The notes under the pieces: generated by a model | The model's input: only the letters and a program-made list of their open reading frames with translations | Database searches by the model: none | Told to the model about the DNA's origin: nothing | Translations under genes and position numbers: made by a program | Part shown: positions 1 to 9,360 of the stretch, piece after piece | Position numbering within the stretch: the first letter of the stretch is position 1 | Layout of the letters: every line of letters starts with the position of its first letter | From: Marinomonas algicola | GTDB taxonomy: Bacteria; Pseudomonadota; Gammaproteobacteria; Pseudomonadales; Marinomonadaceae | Reading direction: 5' to 3' | Length of the DNA stretch: 64,000 nt | Assembly (NCBI RefSeq): GCF_014805825.1 | Contig: NZ_CP061941.1 | Coordinates: 930,001-994,000 of the forward strand

Positions 1-785
1 TTATTTTGGTCGCCGGTATTGATCTTTCAGTCGGTTCTGTTTTGGCCTTTGCGTCTGTGGTGGCCGGTCAAGCCATTACTTATCCTGGCCTTGGACCAAC
101 AGAAGCGATTGTGTTTGCTGTTGCTGCGGCGCTTCTGGCTGGAACGCTCTGTGGTTTGATGAATGGTTTGATCAGTGCTTATTGGGGGCTACCTTCGTTT
201 ATCATCACATTAGGTATGCTAAATATTGCCCGTGGTGGTGCTTTACATATATCAGAAGCACAAACAATTTATGATTTTCCTGAGCAGTTTAATGATTTTG
301 GTTCTGCTTCTTTTTTAGGCATGCCTGTGGTGTTTATTGCGGCGTTGGTGTTGGTCGGTATCGCATGGTTTGTATTACATAAAACCATTTTTGGCCGGAT
401 GATATACGGTATTGGTAATAATGAAGAAGCCGTTCGATTAGCTGGACATCCTGTTTTTTGGTACAAGGTCGCGGCTTTTACTATTTGTGGTTTAGCCGCT
501 GGTGTGGCCGCGATTATTTACATGGCCAGATTGAATATTTCAAGCCCAATTGCCGGAATTGGTTTTGAATTGAATGCCATTGCCGCCGTTATTATTGGCG
601 GTACAAGCCTTATGGGAGGGCGAGGCAGTGTCTTTGGTACCTTATTAGGCGCCTTTATTATAGGGGTGCTAGCTAATGGATTGATTTTACTTGGTTTAAA
701 TGACTTTATGCGCCAAATGATTACAGGATTAGTGATCATCATTGCCGTTGTTTTAGATTACTATCGTGAAAAATACACGAAATAA
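1..785 (+). CDS. Sugar ABC transporter permease (RbsC family), 5' end outside window
   Basis: Inner-membrane permease subunit of a carbohydrate ABC importer. The reading frame is open from the first base of the window, so the start lies upstream. About 260 residues are present, and comparison with RbsC (about 320 residues) suggests roughly 60 are missing. The segment GIDLSVGSVLAF and the late GGTSLMGGRGSVFGT loop are hallmarks of the RbsC/AraH/XylH permease family, and several hydrophobic helices lie between and after them. A mutarotase and a LacI regulator follow on the same strand, so this is the end of a sugar uptake operon. The sugar is not determined by the permease; ribose or fucose type is likely from the neighbours. 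Confidence 0.9.
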   Translation, partial: ILVAGIDLSVGSVLAFASVVAGQAITYPGLGPTEAIVFAVAAALLAGTLCGLMNGLISAYWGLPSFIITLGMLNIARGGALHISEAQTIYDFPEQFNDFGSASFLGMPVVFIAALVLVGIAWFVLHKTIFGRMIYGIGNNEEAVRLAGHPVFWYKVAAFTICGLAAGVAAIIYMARLNISSPIAGIGFELNAIAAVIIGGTSLMGGRGSVFGTLLGAFIIGVLANGLILLGLNDFMRQMITGLVIIIAVVLDYYREKYTK

Positions 786-838
786 TAAATAAGCCATATT
801 GGATTATTTTTAGAGTGGAAATCATTAAGGAGCCCTAT

Positions 839-1279
839 ATGTTAAAAAATATTGATCCCTTGTTAAATGGTGAATTGTTAAACGTATTAAGGACTATGGG
901 CCATGGCGATGATTTGGTACTGGTTGATCGGAATTTTCCAGCCGCATCCGTTGCTCAAGGGAAGCCGATCATCCGATTAGATGGCATTGGTGTTGTGAGA
1001 GCGGCAGACGCTATCTTATCTGTTTTCCCCTTAGACAATTTTGTAGAAAAACCCGTGACTAGAATGGCCGTGCTCGATGGTCCGCAAAGTGAATTACCGA
1101 CGGTTCAAGAAGAATTCCAGACCTGTCTAAAGCTACATGACCGTGATTTGTCAGAGATGGATGCATTAGAACGCTTTGCGTTTTATGAAAAAGCAAGCGA
1201 TGCCTTTGCTATAGTGGTAACAGGAGAGGCGCGAGGATACGGTTGCTTTATCTTAAAAAAAGGGGTGATCTTCGCATAG
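839..1279 (+). CDS. RbsD/FucU family sugar mutarotase
   Basis: Cytoplasmic enzyme of about 146 residues that interconverts anomers of an imported sugar (L-fucose for FucU, D-ribose for RbsD). The N-terminal GHGDDLVLVDRNFPA segment carries the conserved His and Asp of the family and has the NFPA form usual for FucU rather than the GLPIP form of RbsD. The C-terminal YGCFILKKGV matches the family tail. The frame is open from GTG at 815, but AAGGAG at 827-832 sits six bases before ATG 839, so 839 is chosen. It lies 53 bases after the permease and is probably cotranscribed with it. The exact sugar (fucose or another deoxy sugar) is inference. Confidence 0.85.
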   Translation: MLKNIDPLLNGELLNVLRTMGHGDDLVLVDRNFPAASVAQGKPIIRLDGIGVVRAADAILSVFPLDNFVEKPVTRMAVLDGPQSELPTVQEEFQTCLKLHDRDLSEMDALERFAFYEKASDAFAIVVTGEARGYGCFILKKGVIFA

Positions 1280-1328
1280 ACACATTTCATTACACCAAAA
1301 GAGAGGTATTCATATAACATTGTACAAA

Positions 1329-1356
1329 GGGTCATGAGGTCTCTGGCCCATTTTTT
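1329..1356 (+). terminator. Probable intrinsic terminator after the sugar operon
   Basis: GGGTCA (1329-1334) pairs with TGGCCC (1344-1349), including one G-T wobble, and is followed by A and six T. It ends the transporter-mutarotase transcript before the LacI gene. Confidence 0.55.
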
Positions 1357-1554
1357 ACATTTTTATAGTATAGAAGGCTAAATGACAACATTTCATCTTA
1401 TAGGGTGTCTGTGGTTGTCGTACTATAAATACTAAGTCCGTGTAGAAAGAAGAGTAGAATTTTTTGATCATGAAACTCAATGGATGAGAATCAAATACAC
1501 GAATAACAAATTTAAAATGACGAGTATTAGATTGCTGCGTCTACTGATTGTTTA

Positions 1555-2583
1555 ATGGAGCACCTGTCCTTGCCAATTACCATTAAAGATGTCGCATTAC
1601 GTGCTGGCGTTTCTACTACTACGGTTTCTCATGTCTTGAATAAAACACGTTTTGTGGCCGCAAAAACACAAGAAAAAGTATTTAAAGCCGCCGATGATTT
1701 ACATTATGCTCCAAGTGCCGTTGCTCGTAGCTTAAAAGTAAAAACCACAAAAAGTCTAGGAATGCTGGTAACAACAACATTGAGTCCTTTTTATGCTGAG
1801 TTAATTAATTATGTTGAGAAGCATTGTTACGATGAAGGTTACAATTTAATACTCTGTAATACCGATGGCGATTCCGAAAAAATACTGTCTTATCTGCGAA
1901 TGCTGTCTCAAAAGCGTGTCGATGGGATTTTGGTAATGTGTACGGAATACAATGATTCGTTATCTACCTCATTAGCCGAAAAACGAGACCTACCAATAAC
2001 CGTAATGGACTGGGGCCCAACGGATGCGTATTTAGATCGTATTCAAGATAATTCTGCAAAAGGCGCTCATATCGCGACTCAATATTTAATTGATCAGGGG
2101 CATACTGAGATCGCTTATATTGGTGGGCCTCTTGAAAAAATACCTTCACAGCATAGGCTTGAAGGGTTTCAAGATGCTATGGCTCAGGCAGGGTTAAACA
2201 TTCGACCTGAGTGGGTTATTGAATCAGACTTTGAATGTGAAGGAGGTAAAATAGGCATGCGCAAGCTGATGTCTCTTGAAAAACGTCCGAGTGCCGTATT
2301 TGTTGGTAATGATATGATGGCAATGGGGGCGATGAGTGAAGCCCAATCGGCAGGCGTAAAAATTCCTGAGCAGCTCTCTATTATTGGTTACGATAATATT
2401 TCTAATTCAGCCTACTTTAGCCCACCTTTAACCACAGTCAATCAGCCGAAGGAACGTTTAGCTAAGCTCGCAATCAGCACATTAATTGAAAGGCTTACTA
2501 ACCCTAGACAAACGGGTAAAACCATGATGCTAGAGCCTAATTTAGTAGTGCGTTCTTCAGTGGCTAAAAATGATCCACAATAA
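1555..2583 (+). CDS. LacI family transcriptional regulator
   Basis: DNA-binding repressor of 342 residues, a normal length for the family. An N-terminal LacI helix-turn-helix is visible at about residues 9-28 (IKDVALRAGVSTTTVSHVLN), followed by the hinge helix region (SAVARSLK) and a periplasmic-binding-protein-like effector domain from about residue 65 to 335. It most resembles RbsR/PurR-type regulators (SLGMLVTTTLSPFYAEL). It lies directly downstream of the sugar transporter and mutarotase, separated by a terminator and about 200 bases, so it probably controls that operon in response to its sugar. The ATG at 1555 is the first plausible start; the Shine-Dalgarno is weak. Confidence 0.92.
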   Translation: MEHLSLPITIKDVALRAGVSTTTVSHVLNKTRFVAAKTQEKVFKAADDLHYAPSAVARSLKVKTTKSLGMLVTTTLSPFYAELINYVEKHCYDEGYNLILCNTDGDSEKILSYLRMLSQKRVDGILVMCTEYNDSLSTSLAEKRDLPITVMDWGPTDAYLDRIQDNSAKGAHIATQYLIDQGHTEIAYIGGPLEKIPSQHRLEGFQDAMAQAGLNIRPEWVIESDFECEGGKIGMRKLMSLEKRPSAVFVGNDMMAMGAMSEAQSAGVKIPEQLSIIGYDNISNSAYFSPPLTTVNQPKERLAKLAISTLIERLTNPRQTGKTMMLEPNLVVRSSVAKNDPQ

Positions 2584-2709
2584 AAATTAGGTTTATCTGG
2601 CTTTTTCGCTTCATCTAACTAAATATGGTCTGAATTTGATAATGAATGGTCAATACTCAATCATTTCTCTTAGAGCCGCATTTTCTTTTAATGACATACA
2701 AGGTGTTCA

Positions 2710-2991
2710 ATGAATTTAGATAAAGCAAAAAAGCGCATTGCAAAACACGTTAAGAAGGGCTTTAAAGGCTACCCTTCTATTTCTCTAGAATATTTTGGCT
2801 CTTCAGTAGAGTGTGCGACAGAGGTTCTCGTCACCTTTACCCTAGAAGAGGGAGCAACGGCTCAAGAGGAGCGTTTTACCAGTCAAACAGATGCAAGGGA
2901 AAGTGAGGTTATCCAATCTGCGTTGGTTAAAATTATTGAACGAACTCAAGCGGTTTCTGTCGATGAAGTGGCAGGCGTTAGCGTTAAATAA
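2710..2991 (+). CDS. Conserved hypothetical small protein
   Basis: I do not recognise a named family. The protein is 93 residues long, begins with a basic stretch (KKRIAKHVKKGFKGYP) and continues as a mixed, moderately acidic sequence without a signal peptide, membrane segment or cysteine cluster; the single Cys sits near residue 38. It is probably a soluble cytoplasmic protein. It is a monocistronic gene on the plus strand: a LacI gene lies upstream and a convergent LysR gene lies downstream, with a strong hairpin between. Codon use resembles the neighbouring genes, which supports a real gene. Confidence 0.7.
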   Translation: MNLDKAKKRIAKHVKKGFKGYPSISLEYFGSSVECATEVLVTFTLEEGATAQEERFTSQTDARESEVIQSALVKIIERTQAVSVDEVAGVSVK

Positions 2992-3006
2992 CGACGTGTG
3001 AATTGA

Positions 3007-3031
3007 CAAGTTGGGTGGGTCTCCCAACTTG
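3007..3031. terminator. Hairpin terminator between convergent genes
   Basis: CAAGTTGGG (3007-3015) and CCCAACTTG (3023-3031) form a perfect 9-bp stem with a 7-base loop. A T-rich run follows on the plus strand. It serves the small gene at 2710-2991 and possibly the convergent LysR gene. Confidence 0.7.
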
Positions 3032-3055
3032 CTATCTGTTTATTCTATTTTTTCT

Positions 3056-3901
3056 TTAGACTATCCACTGGTTCGCTTGTTTTAGTACCTTCTTTAAACT
3101 GATTTTTATGTCCTCAAAATCCGTTGGGAGATGACCTCTATGGGTAATTAAATAAATAGGGTAGCTGAATTCAGGTGCATCAGTCACCCGAATTAAACGG
3201 CCTTCTTGTAAATACTTGTCCACAACCCGTGTTCTAAAATACCCATTGCCCCCATTCCTTAACATGACTTTTAATGCCATTGGGCCTAATGAAAAGGTCA
3301 TTGCTGTGTGTCTGTTAAACGGTAAGCAACGGTCGAATTGCTGTACAAATTCTTCACCCCAGTCAATATACAAATTAGGTGAGGCATTATGAGCACAAGC
3401 GACATGAATCAGTTTTTCTTCTGCAATTTGTTCTATAACTAAATCTGGATAATAGCGGGCACTGTGTACAATGGCCGCATCTAATTTATTTCTACGAATG
3501 TTATTGTAAATCTCATCCGTTGTAGTGACTCGACTGGTTACCTGTAAATGTTCTAAGCGGGAAAGTTCAATAACCCAATCAACCATAATGGGGTTCCATA
3601 AACTGTTTTCAGCACCCAGAGACAAAGGCTGCTTGTTATCGGTTTTCGGTTCAAGACAAGCGTCTTTGGCGGCTTGCCAGATAAAGAGGATTTCTTGAGC
3701 GTATTTGGAAAACCTTTCTCCTGCTGGCGTTAAGCGAGCGCCCCCACGATTACGAATAAAGAGCTTTGTGCCCATATCTGCTTCAAGGGAGTGAATTCTT
3801 GCGGTTACCGTTGTTTGTGTGATGTGCAATCGTTCCGCCGCTTTTGCAAACGTACCTGATTGCATGATTTCGATAAAGGTTTTAGCTAACTCAATGTCCA
3901 T
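3056..3901 (-). CDS. LysR family transcriptional regulator (HdfR-like)
   Basis: Regulator of about 281 residues. The N-terminal winged helix-turn-helix is clear (MDIELAKTFIEIMQSGTFAK, then QTTVTARIHSLE), followed by a LysR substrate-binding domain. The segment LFIRNRGGARLTPAGERFSKYA resembles the HdfR/YjiE subgroup. The frame continues upstream to a TTG at 3922, but ATG 3901 gives the usual LysR N-terminus and is preferred. It is divergent from the HPP-family membrane protein at 4046, with about 145 bases between, so it may control that gene. Its effector is unknown. Confidence 0.9.
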   Translation of the reverse strand: MDIELAKTFIEIMQSGTFAKAAERLHITQTTVTARIHSLEADMGTKLFIRNRGGARLTPAGERFSKYAQEILFIWQAAKDACLEPKTDNKQPLSLGAENSLWNPIMVDWVIELSRLEHLQVTSRVTTTDEIYNNIRRNKLDAAIVHSARYYPDLVIEQIAEEKLIHVACAHNASPNLYIDWGEEFVQQFDRCLPFNRHTAMTFSLGPMALKVMLRNGGNGYFRTRVVDKYLQEGRLIRVTDAPEFSYPIYLITHRGHLPTDFEDIKISLKKVLKQANQWIV

Positions 3902-4045
3902 AAAAAACTCATTTAAGTGCAATAATATTGAATTAATACTTATTTAATATTCATTATACTGTGAGTTAGCAATTACGTACTATAACTCAGCTTTTTAAGT
4001 GGGCTAAATTCACTTTTTTTCTATATCACTCTCCCGGATGCTGCT

Positions 4046-4735
4046 ATGTCATTTATAAAAAACTGCTTTCAATTCATTGGTGTGGAAACCAACCAAACGT
4101 CTCACCTTGAACGTCTTATTTCAGGTTTAGCAACGTGCTTTGCGATAAGTGTTGTTGCTTTAGTTACTAAGTGGAGTCTTTCTTCTCCCGTACACGTTTT
4201 GTTTTTTGCCTCTGCTGCAGCCAGTGCTTTTCTTGTGTTTGCGTTACCTCATGGCGCTCTATCTCAACCTTGGCCCACATTGGCTGGGCAGACGATTGCG
4301 GCATTGGTGGGTGTTGGTTTTGCTGAGTATCTTGATAGCACTATCCTTACGGCAGCGTTAGCGGTGGGCTGTACTGTATTTTTAATGCATTATTTAGGGT
4401 GTCTGCATCCTCCGGGAGGCGCGACCGCATTTTATTTTGTTACAGAGTATCCACAAATCAATGCGTATGAATCGGTTACTGTGTTTTTAATCAATATCTG
4501 TGTGATTATCTTGCTTGCGATGGTCGTGAACAATCTTTTTTATTGGCGTCGCTATCCTCTATATTGGCTTAAAAAAACGACGGTCAATCCTTCGTTACCT
4601 CATCATTTTGAAGTAGAGGATTTACATCATGTGCTGCAGCAGCAAGATGTGTTTGTTGATGTGAGTTTAAGTGAATTACAGAGTATTTATGAAGCGGCAA
4701 GCCAAGTAGCCAGTGACAAACGTCGACGCTTATAG
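4046..4735 (+). CDS. HPP family integral membrane protein
   Basis: Membrane protein of 229 residues carrying the family signature LGCLHPPGGATAF at about residues 115-127. It has about five hydrophobic segments (roughly 25-45, 50-67, 70-95, 98-115 and 140-165) followed by a soluble tail of about 60 residues. HPP proteins have been linked to nitrite transport in plastids and cyanobacteria; the role in heterotrophic bacteria is mostly unknown. Unlike many bacterial members it has no C-terminal CBS domains; the tail is short and has no recognisable domain. It is transcribed away from the LysR gene at 3056-3901, its likely regulator. Confidence 0.85.
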   Translation: MSFIKNCFQFIGVETNQTSHLERLISGLATCFAISVVALVTKWSLSSPVHVLFFASAAASAFLVFALPHGALSQPWPTLAGQTIAALVGVGFAEYLDSTILTAALAVGCTVFLMHYLGCLHPPGGATAFYFVTEYPQINAYESVTVFLINICVIILLAMVVNNLFYWRRYPLYWLKKTTVNPSLPHHFEVEDLHHVLQQQDVFVDVSLSELQSIYEAASQVASDKRRRL

Positions 4736-4819
4736 CGCGATCATTGAACCTGAATACATGACTTATATACTACGAGAAAAATCCGCCAACTTATTTTTAG
4801 AAAGTGAGCGGATCATTAT

Positions 4820-6463
4820 TTATATTTTAAATTTCTCCATATTCTTACTAAGGGTTGTCGAAATTTTGAAGACATTTTCTGAGGCTTTTTGAGAGTCAAG
4901 TATGACTTCAAGGTTCTCTGATGATAAGCCATTTAATGTACTTATGTTTTGATTAATGTCGTTCACAGCACCGCTTTGCTCATCTGTTGCGGTTGCGATT
5001 TGATAAATAATATCATTTGTTTGGTTGATTGTTGTTTCCACAATATTCAAAGAGTCTTTAATTTTTTGTGACATTTCAACGACTTCTTCGACTTGTCCTG
5101 AGCCACTGTTAATGGCTTCAACGGCCTCACTGACGCCACTTTCCAAATCAGAAATCATCGTTTGAATGTTTTCTGTGGATTGTTGTGTTCTACTAGCTAG
5201 TGTTCTTACTTCATCGGCCACAACAGCAAAGCCTCTGCCTTGCTCTCCTGCTCGAGCGGCTTCTATTGCCGCGTTCAATGCAAGTAAATTAGTTTGTTCT
5301 GCTATGCCTTGGATCACGCCTAATACTTGGGCTATTTTTTCGGATTCTTTAGCAAGTTTGACGATAACAGTACTGGCATGAGAAACAGATTTTGATAGTT
5401 CGTTTATATTTTTTACGGACTGATCAACAATGGTAACCGTATTATGGGAGGCTTCTTTTGCTTTATTTGTTTCTGATTGAGCGGTTTGTGAATTGGTCGC
5501 CACTTCGTTAATTGAATAATTAAGTTCATTTATAGCCGTTGCAATTTGTTCAAGTCTTGAATTCTGTTCTGTTGAAATTGATTTACTGTGTGTTGATAAA
5601 TCATTTAAATTGGTAGCGACTTTAAATAATGAACTGGAATCCGACCTTATCATGTCCATTAATTGATGTAACTTGTCCATAAGTTTATTAAAGGTCTTCG
5701 CCAAAATTGATAATTCATCATTACCATCGGTATTTAATCTACCTGTTAAATCGCCATTACCGTCACTAATCTCTGCGATCATTGATTCTAGCGCATTAAT
5801 TCTGGATGTAATGACGCGTGGTAAGAAAATAATGCAGATCAAGCTGGAAAACATAATTAAACAGACAAACACAATAAACAGTGAGTTTTGATTATTCGAG
5901 GCGTTCAGTGAGTCTTTTACCGTTGCTGATGACAGGTTGTTAATCTTTTCCCCAACAATGTCATAGTATTCACGTAAAGCATCAAACTTAGCCATTGTCT
6001 CGCCAGCGTTAAGTGCAGAGGCCTCGTCCACTTTCCCCGAATCGGCTAAAGTAAAGACATTTGTAGCACTCTTTAACCAAGCATTGTAAGAATTATCAAA
6101 ACTGGATAGTGAATTTGTTAATTCAGGGTACGCTTTGATAAGAGCCTTGACTTGATTCATTCGATCAAGGGCTTGTTGAGCATTTTCTGTAAAGCTGTCT
6201 AGGTCGGCTTGTGTGTTGGGTATGTTCAGCTGTTTTTTAATTAAGTAGCTCTGACTTGCGGCTAAAGCCTGATAAAGGTCGCGATCTGCATTGAGCGTGG
6301 TACTGGTACCACTTAAAAAAACATCAGATAACAATGAGAGATCATTGGAAGATACTTTATTATTCTGTATTCCCAGTAAGCTCAAAATGAGTACCAAAAT
6401 ACTAATAAAGATCAGAGGAATCGATATTTTTTTCCTCATTGAAATAGTATTTAATTTAAACAT
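4820..6463 (-). CDS. Methyl-accepting chemotaxis protein
   Basis: Chemoreceptor of 547 residues. An N-terminal membrane helix (about 10-32) is followed by a periplasmic helical sensor region of about 160 residues (four-helix-bundle type, no PAS/Cache motifs seen), a second membrane helix (about 195-216), a HAMP domain (about 216-270) and a long cytoplasmic signalling hairpin. The hairpin tip is textbook: IAEQTNLLALNAAIEAARAG then QGRGFAVVADEVRTLA. There is no C-terminal NWETF-like pentapeptide. A good AAGGA lies just before the ATG at 6463. It is monocistronic, with no chemotaxis kinase genes nearby. The ligand is unknown. Confidence 0.96.
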   Translation of the reverse strand: MFKLNTISMRKKISIPLIFISILVLILSLLGIQNNKVSSNDLSLLSDVFLSGTSTTLNADRDLYQALAASQSYLIKKQLNIPNTQADLDSFTENAQQALDRMNQVKALIKAYPELTNSLSSFDNSYNAWLKSATNVFTLADSGKVDEASALNAGETMAKFDALREYYDIVGEKINNLSSATVKDSLNASNNQNSLFIVFVCLIMFSSLICIIFLPRVITSRINALESMIAEISDGNGDLTGRLNTDGNDELSILAKTFNKLMDKLHQLMDMIRSDSSSLFKVATNLNDLSTHSKSISTEQNSRLEQIATAINELNYSINEVATNSQTAQSETNKAKEASHNTVTIVDQSVKNINELSKSVSHASTVIVKLAKESEKIAQVLGVIQGIAEQTNLLALNAAIEAARAGEQGRGFAVVADEVRTLASRTQQSTENIQTMISDLESGVSEAVEAINSGSGQVEEVVEMSQKIKDSLNIVETTINQTNDIIYQIATATDEQSGAVNDINQNISTLNGLSSENLEVILDSQKASENVFKISTTLSKNMEKFKI

Positions 6464-6722
6464 AAATTTTCCTTTATCAAAGCATGACGTTGGTTATAAC
6501 AATAAGGTTTATTATTAATAGTAGTTATTGCAGTTATGTTATCATTGCTTTCTCGCTTATACAGAGCTAAATAGACTAGATAAATACAGTGTTAAAGATA
6601 GCAGATATGGGTTTCTTTTTAAGAAGAAATTACATAAAAAGACATTTTGAGTGTGCAATTAAGCTTAACGTTTAATCAAGGTATTTATGTTTTTGAAAAG
6701 CGTACTCGAAAACTCACGTTAT

Positions 6723-7598
6723 CTAATAATGAACCAAGTTTAGAAATTGCGAAAAATGCAGTACTTTAGATAAGCCTTTTTTATCAGGGTGAATATCTAA
6801 CCAATAGCCATATTCACCTTCGTACTCAAGGCCATGGAACTTCATCAGAGAACCGTCAGACAATTCATTGAAAATCATATTCTTATCGATAATTGCGAAC
6901 CCTGCGCCATTTTTAGTGGCGGTAATAACCTGATCTAAAGTGTTAAACTCCATGCCTTGGTTTGAATCTTCTTCAATATTGAGGTTAAGTTCGGCTGCGT
7001 TTAACCAGTTTTTCCAGGTGGGTAATCGGCGTCCTTTATGAGTGATGTGTAATAAGCTGTCGATTTCATTTTCTAGGTTTTGTGCTCTCATCAGTAAATC
7101 GGGTGCGCAGACGGCGATATGATTCTCTAATTGCAAAAGCTCACTGGAATACCTGGGTTTTGGTCCATTTCCAAAACGAATTTCAGCATCATAAAGAAAT
7201 TCTCTCTCCTGATGGTTATGAATACAGAGTGTAAGTTGAGAAAATTGACTTTTAAAGACGGGAAGTTTTGGCACTAACCAACGGGTAGAAAAGGTTGGAG
7301 CACTCAGAATATACAGTTTTTGCCTTTGGTTTGGCGCTTTTAACTCGGCAACAGCGTCTGAAATCAGATTAAAACCGGTATCCAACTTTGTGAGTAATCT
7401 TTCTCCTGAACGGGTGAGTTTTAATTGTTGATGTTGGCGTACAAAAAGAGCCAACCCTAGAAAATCTTCAAGGTGTTTTATTTGTCGACTGACAGCCCCT
7501 TGAGTAACATTTAATTCTTTTGCGGCTAATGTAAAACTTAGAAAATTACCTGCATACTGAAAAGCACGCAATGCATTTAAAGAGGGGAGAGATTTCAT
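6723..7598 (-). CDS. LysR family regulator (GcvA type)
   Basis: Regulator of about 291 residues with the GcvA-type N-terminus MKSLPSLNALRAFQYAG and recognition segment ELNVTQGAVSRQIKHLEDFLG. The frame is open to 7652, but the ATG at 7598 gives the conserved GcvA start. The effector domain is of normal length. It lies downstream of the BCCT transporter on the same strand, separated by a strong terminator, so it has its own promoter. GcvA-type regulators commonly control neighbouring amine or amino-acid catabolism, so the 7.7-13.8 kb cluster is a plausible target; that is inference. Confidence 0.92.
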   Translation of the reverse strand: MKSLPSLNALRAFQYAGNFLSFTLAAKELNVTQGAVSRQIKHLEDFLGLALFVRQHQQLKLTRSGERLLTKLDTGFNLISDAVAELKAPNQRQKLYILSAPTFSTRWLVPKLPVFKSQFSQLTLCIHNHQEREFLYDAEIRFGNGPKPRYSSELLQLENHIAVCAPDLLMRAQNLENEIDSLLHITHKGRRLPTWKNWLNAAELNLNIEEDSNQGMEFNTLDQVITATKNGAGFAIIDKNMIFNELSDGSLMKFHGLEYEGEYGYWLDIHPDKKGLSKVLHFSQFLNLVHY

Positions 7599-7653
7599 AA
7601 TAAGGACTCTTTGAAAGCGATACACAAAGGCTTTTTTTTCCGTGTTTTGCACT

Positions 7654-7692
7654 AAAAAACCATGCCTCGATCATCGTGAGGCATGGTTTTTT
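7654..7692 (-). terminator. Strong intrinsic terminator of the BCCT operon
   Basis: A perfect 15-bp stem with 9-base loop: AAAAAACCATGCCTC (7654-7668) with GAGGCATGGTTTTTT (7678-7692). On the minus strand it ends with a T run just after the BCCT gene stop at 7724. The symmetric A/T flanks make it active in both directions in principle. Confidence 0.92.
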
Positions 7693-7723
7693 AACAACGA
7701 ATAACTCGTCTTTACACAAGTCA

Positions 7724-9316
7724 TTAATCAAGTTGCATCGGAGTCGTGCTTAATGTCGATGAATTTTTCTGTGTTTTTGGTTTGGTAAAGGTGCCGTTTA
7801 TCACACAATAGATAAGAGATATATTACAAGCTAATACAATAAAGAGAGCGGGCAGTCCGCCAAGATTAGACATCATTTTTATGCCATCAATACCGGCAAA
7901 GCTGGTCATTACCCAAGCGATGAAACCGATGGTCACTCCCCAAACAACCTTAATCATGAGATTGTTATTACTTTCCTCATTTTCATTACCTGCAAGTACG
8001 TCTTCACTGTTATCAGCACATAGGTTAGCAATGGCCTCGGTATTTGAATCAGCGGCGGTTACATAGGAAAGAAAAGAGACAAATATGAAGACAACCGCCG
8101 TTATGCCAGCCATAGGGAGGTTATCAAACATGGTATAAATAACGGATTCAGCTCCTGTTGCTTGCAGGGCTTTATTTAGCATGCCGTCTCCTGTCATGTC
8201 CATATGAAGGGCGGTACCACTAAAAATAGACATCCACACACAGGCAAAGGAAGCGGGCAACACTAGGTTAAAAATCAAGAATTGGCGGACAGTGTAGCCA
8301 CGTGAAATCTTGCCTAAGAAAAGCGCCGTAATAGGAGCCCAAGCTAACCAGTTCGCCCAGTAAAAAATGGTCCACCATTGAGGCCATTTATCGCCAGATG
8401 CGGCTCCGGTAAATAAGCTTTTTTGGAAGAAGTTACCCAAGTAGCTGCCGATACCTTCAACACCCATAGAGAGGATCCAAGAGGTTGGACCAAAGATAAA
8501 TACAAAACCAGCAATGACGAAAAACACTTTCGTATTTAAGCTTGATAAACGAGCAATACCTTTGTGTAGACCGCTAGCGGCCGAAATAATAAAGCAAGCA
8601 ACGATGGCTAACGTGACGGCTCCCAAGACAACCGGTCCTGTACCTACCGACAGCATATTATCTAACCCGCCTGCAAGAGTGAGTACCCCTGTTCCTAAGG
8701 AAGCCGCCATACCCGCCACTAAGGCATACAGTGCAATAGCGTCAATAACCTGACCGACTTTGCCTTGTACTCGCTTGCCGAAAATAGGATAGAGAGCCGA
8801 CCCAAGAGAGAAAGGCATTTTTAAATTGTAATAGGCTAATGCAAACATTAAGGCTGGAATGGAATAAATAGCATAAGGTGTGAAAGACCAGTGCAAAAAC
8901 ATAGTCGACATTGCAAACTTGGCCGCATCGGGAGAATTTGCTTCTAAATTCATCGAGGCTGGAGGCGAATGCAAATGAAACATAGGTTCTGCTGTACCCC
9001 AGAATAGAATGCCTATCGCGACAGTCGTACATAGGGCAATAGAAAACCAACGCCATTTCGATAGCAAAGGGGTCGCCTGCTCGCCACCAATTTTGACCTT
9101 TCCAATTGGTGAGAAATATACCCATGCACAGGTGCCTAATAAGAATAGGGTGCCTATGCTAAATAACCATGAAAACTCACTGAGTATCCAGCTGTTTATC
9201 GCCGATGTGATGCCTAAGAAGCCGTCGAGATTAACAAAGCTTAAAATGACGGCGGTCATTAAAAGTAAAAAAGGTGGCCAAAAGACCAAGGGTCTAATTT
9301 TATTTATTTTTTTCAT
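7724..9316 (-). CDS. BCCT family transporter (betaine/choline/carnitine type)
   Basis: Secondary transporter of 530 residues with about 12 membrane helices, the normal BCCT length and topology. The family signature is present around residues 310-345: WWTIFYWANWLAWAPITALF followed by GKISRGYTVRQF. BCCT carriers import quaternary ammonium compounds or related zwitterions, driven by sodium or protons. A good AGGAT precedes ATG 9316. It is the last gene of a leftward group with a GMC oxidoreductase, an enolase-superfamily enzyme and an aldehyde dehydrogenase, which suggests catabolic uptake rather than only osmoprotection. The long C-terminal osmosensing tail of BetP/BetT is absent. Confidence 0.93.
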   Translation of the reverse strand: MKKINKIRPLVFWPPFLLLMTAVILSFVNLDGFLGITSAINSWILSEFSWLFSIGTLFLLGTCAWVYFSPIGKVKIGGEQATPLLSKWRWFSIALCTTVAIGILFWGTAEPMFHLHSPPASMNLEANSPDAAKFAMSTMFLHWSFTPYAIYSIPALMFALAYYNLKMPFSLGSALYPIFGKRVQGKVGQVIDAIALYALVAGMAASLGTGVLTLAGGLDNMLSVGTGPVVLGAVTLAIVACFIISAASGLHKGIARLSSLNTKVFFVIAGFVFIFGPTSWILSMGVEGIGSYLGNFFQKSLFTGAASGDKWPQWWTIFYWANWLAWAPITALFLGKISRGYTVRQFLIFNLVLPASFACVWMSIFSGTALHMDMTGDGMLNKALQATGAESVIYTMFDNLPMAGITAVVFIFVSFLSYVTAADSNTEAIANLCADNSEDVLAGNENEESNNNLMIKVVWGVTIGFIAWVMTSFAGIDGIKMMSNLGGLPALFIVLACNISLIYCVINGTFTKPKTQKNSSTLSTTPMQLD

Positions 9317-9360
9317 TATTAAATCCTGAGTTAGTTTATTTTTTTAATCGTATTTTTAGG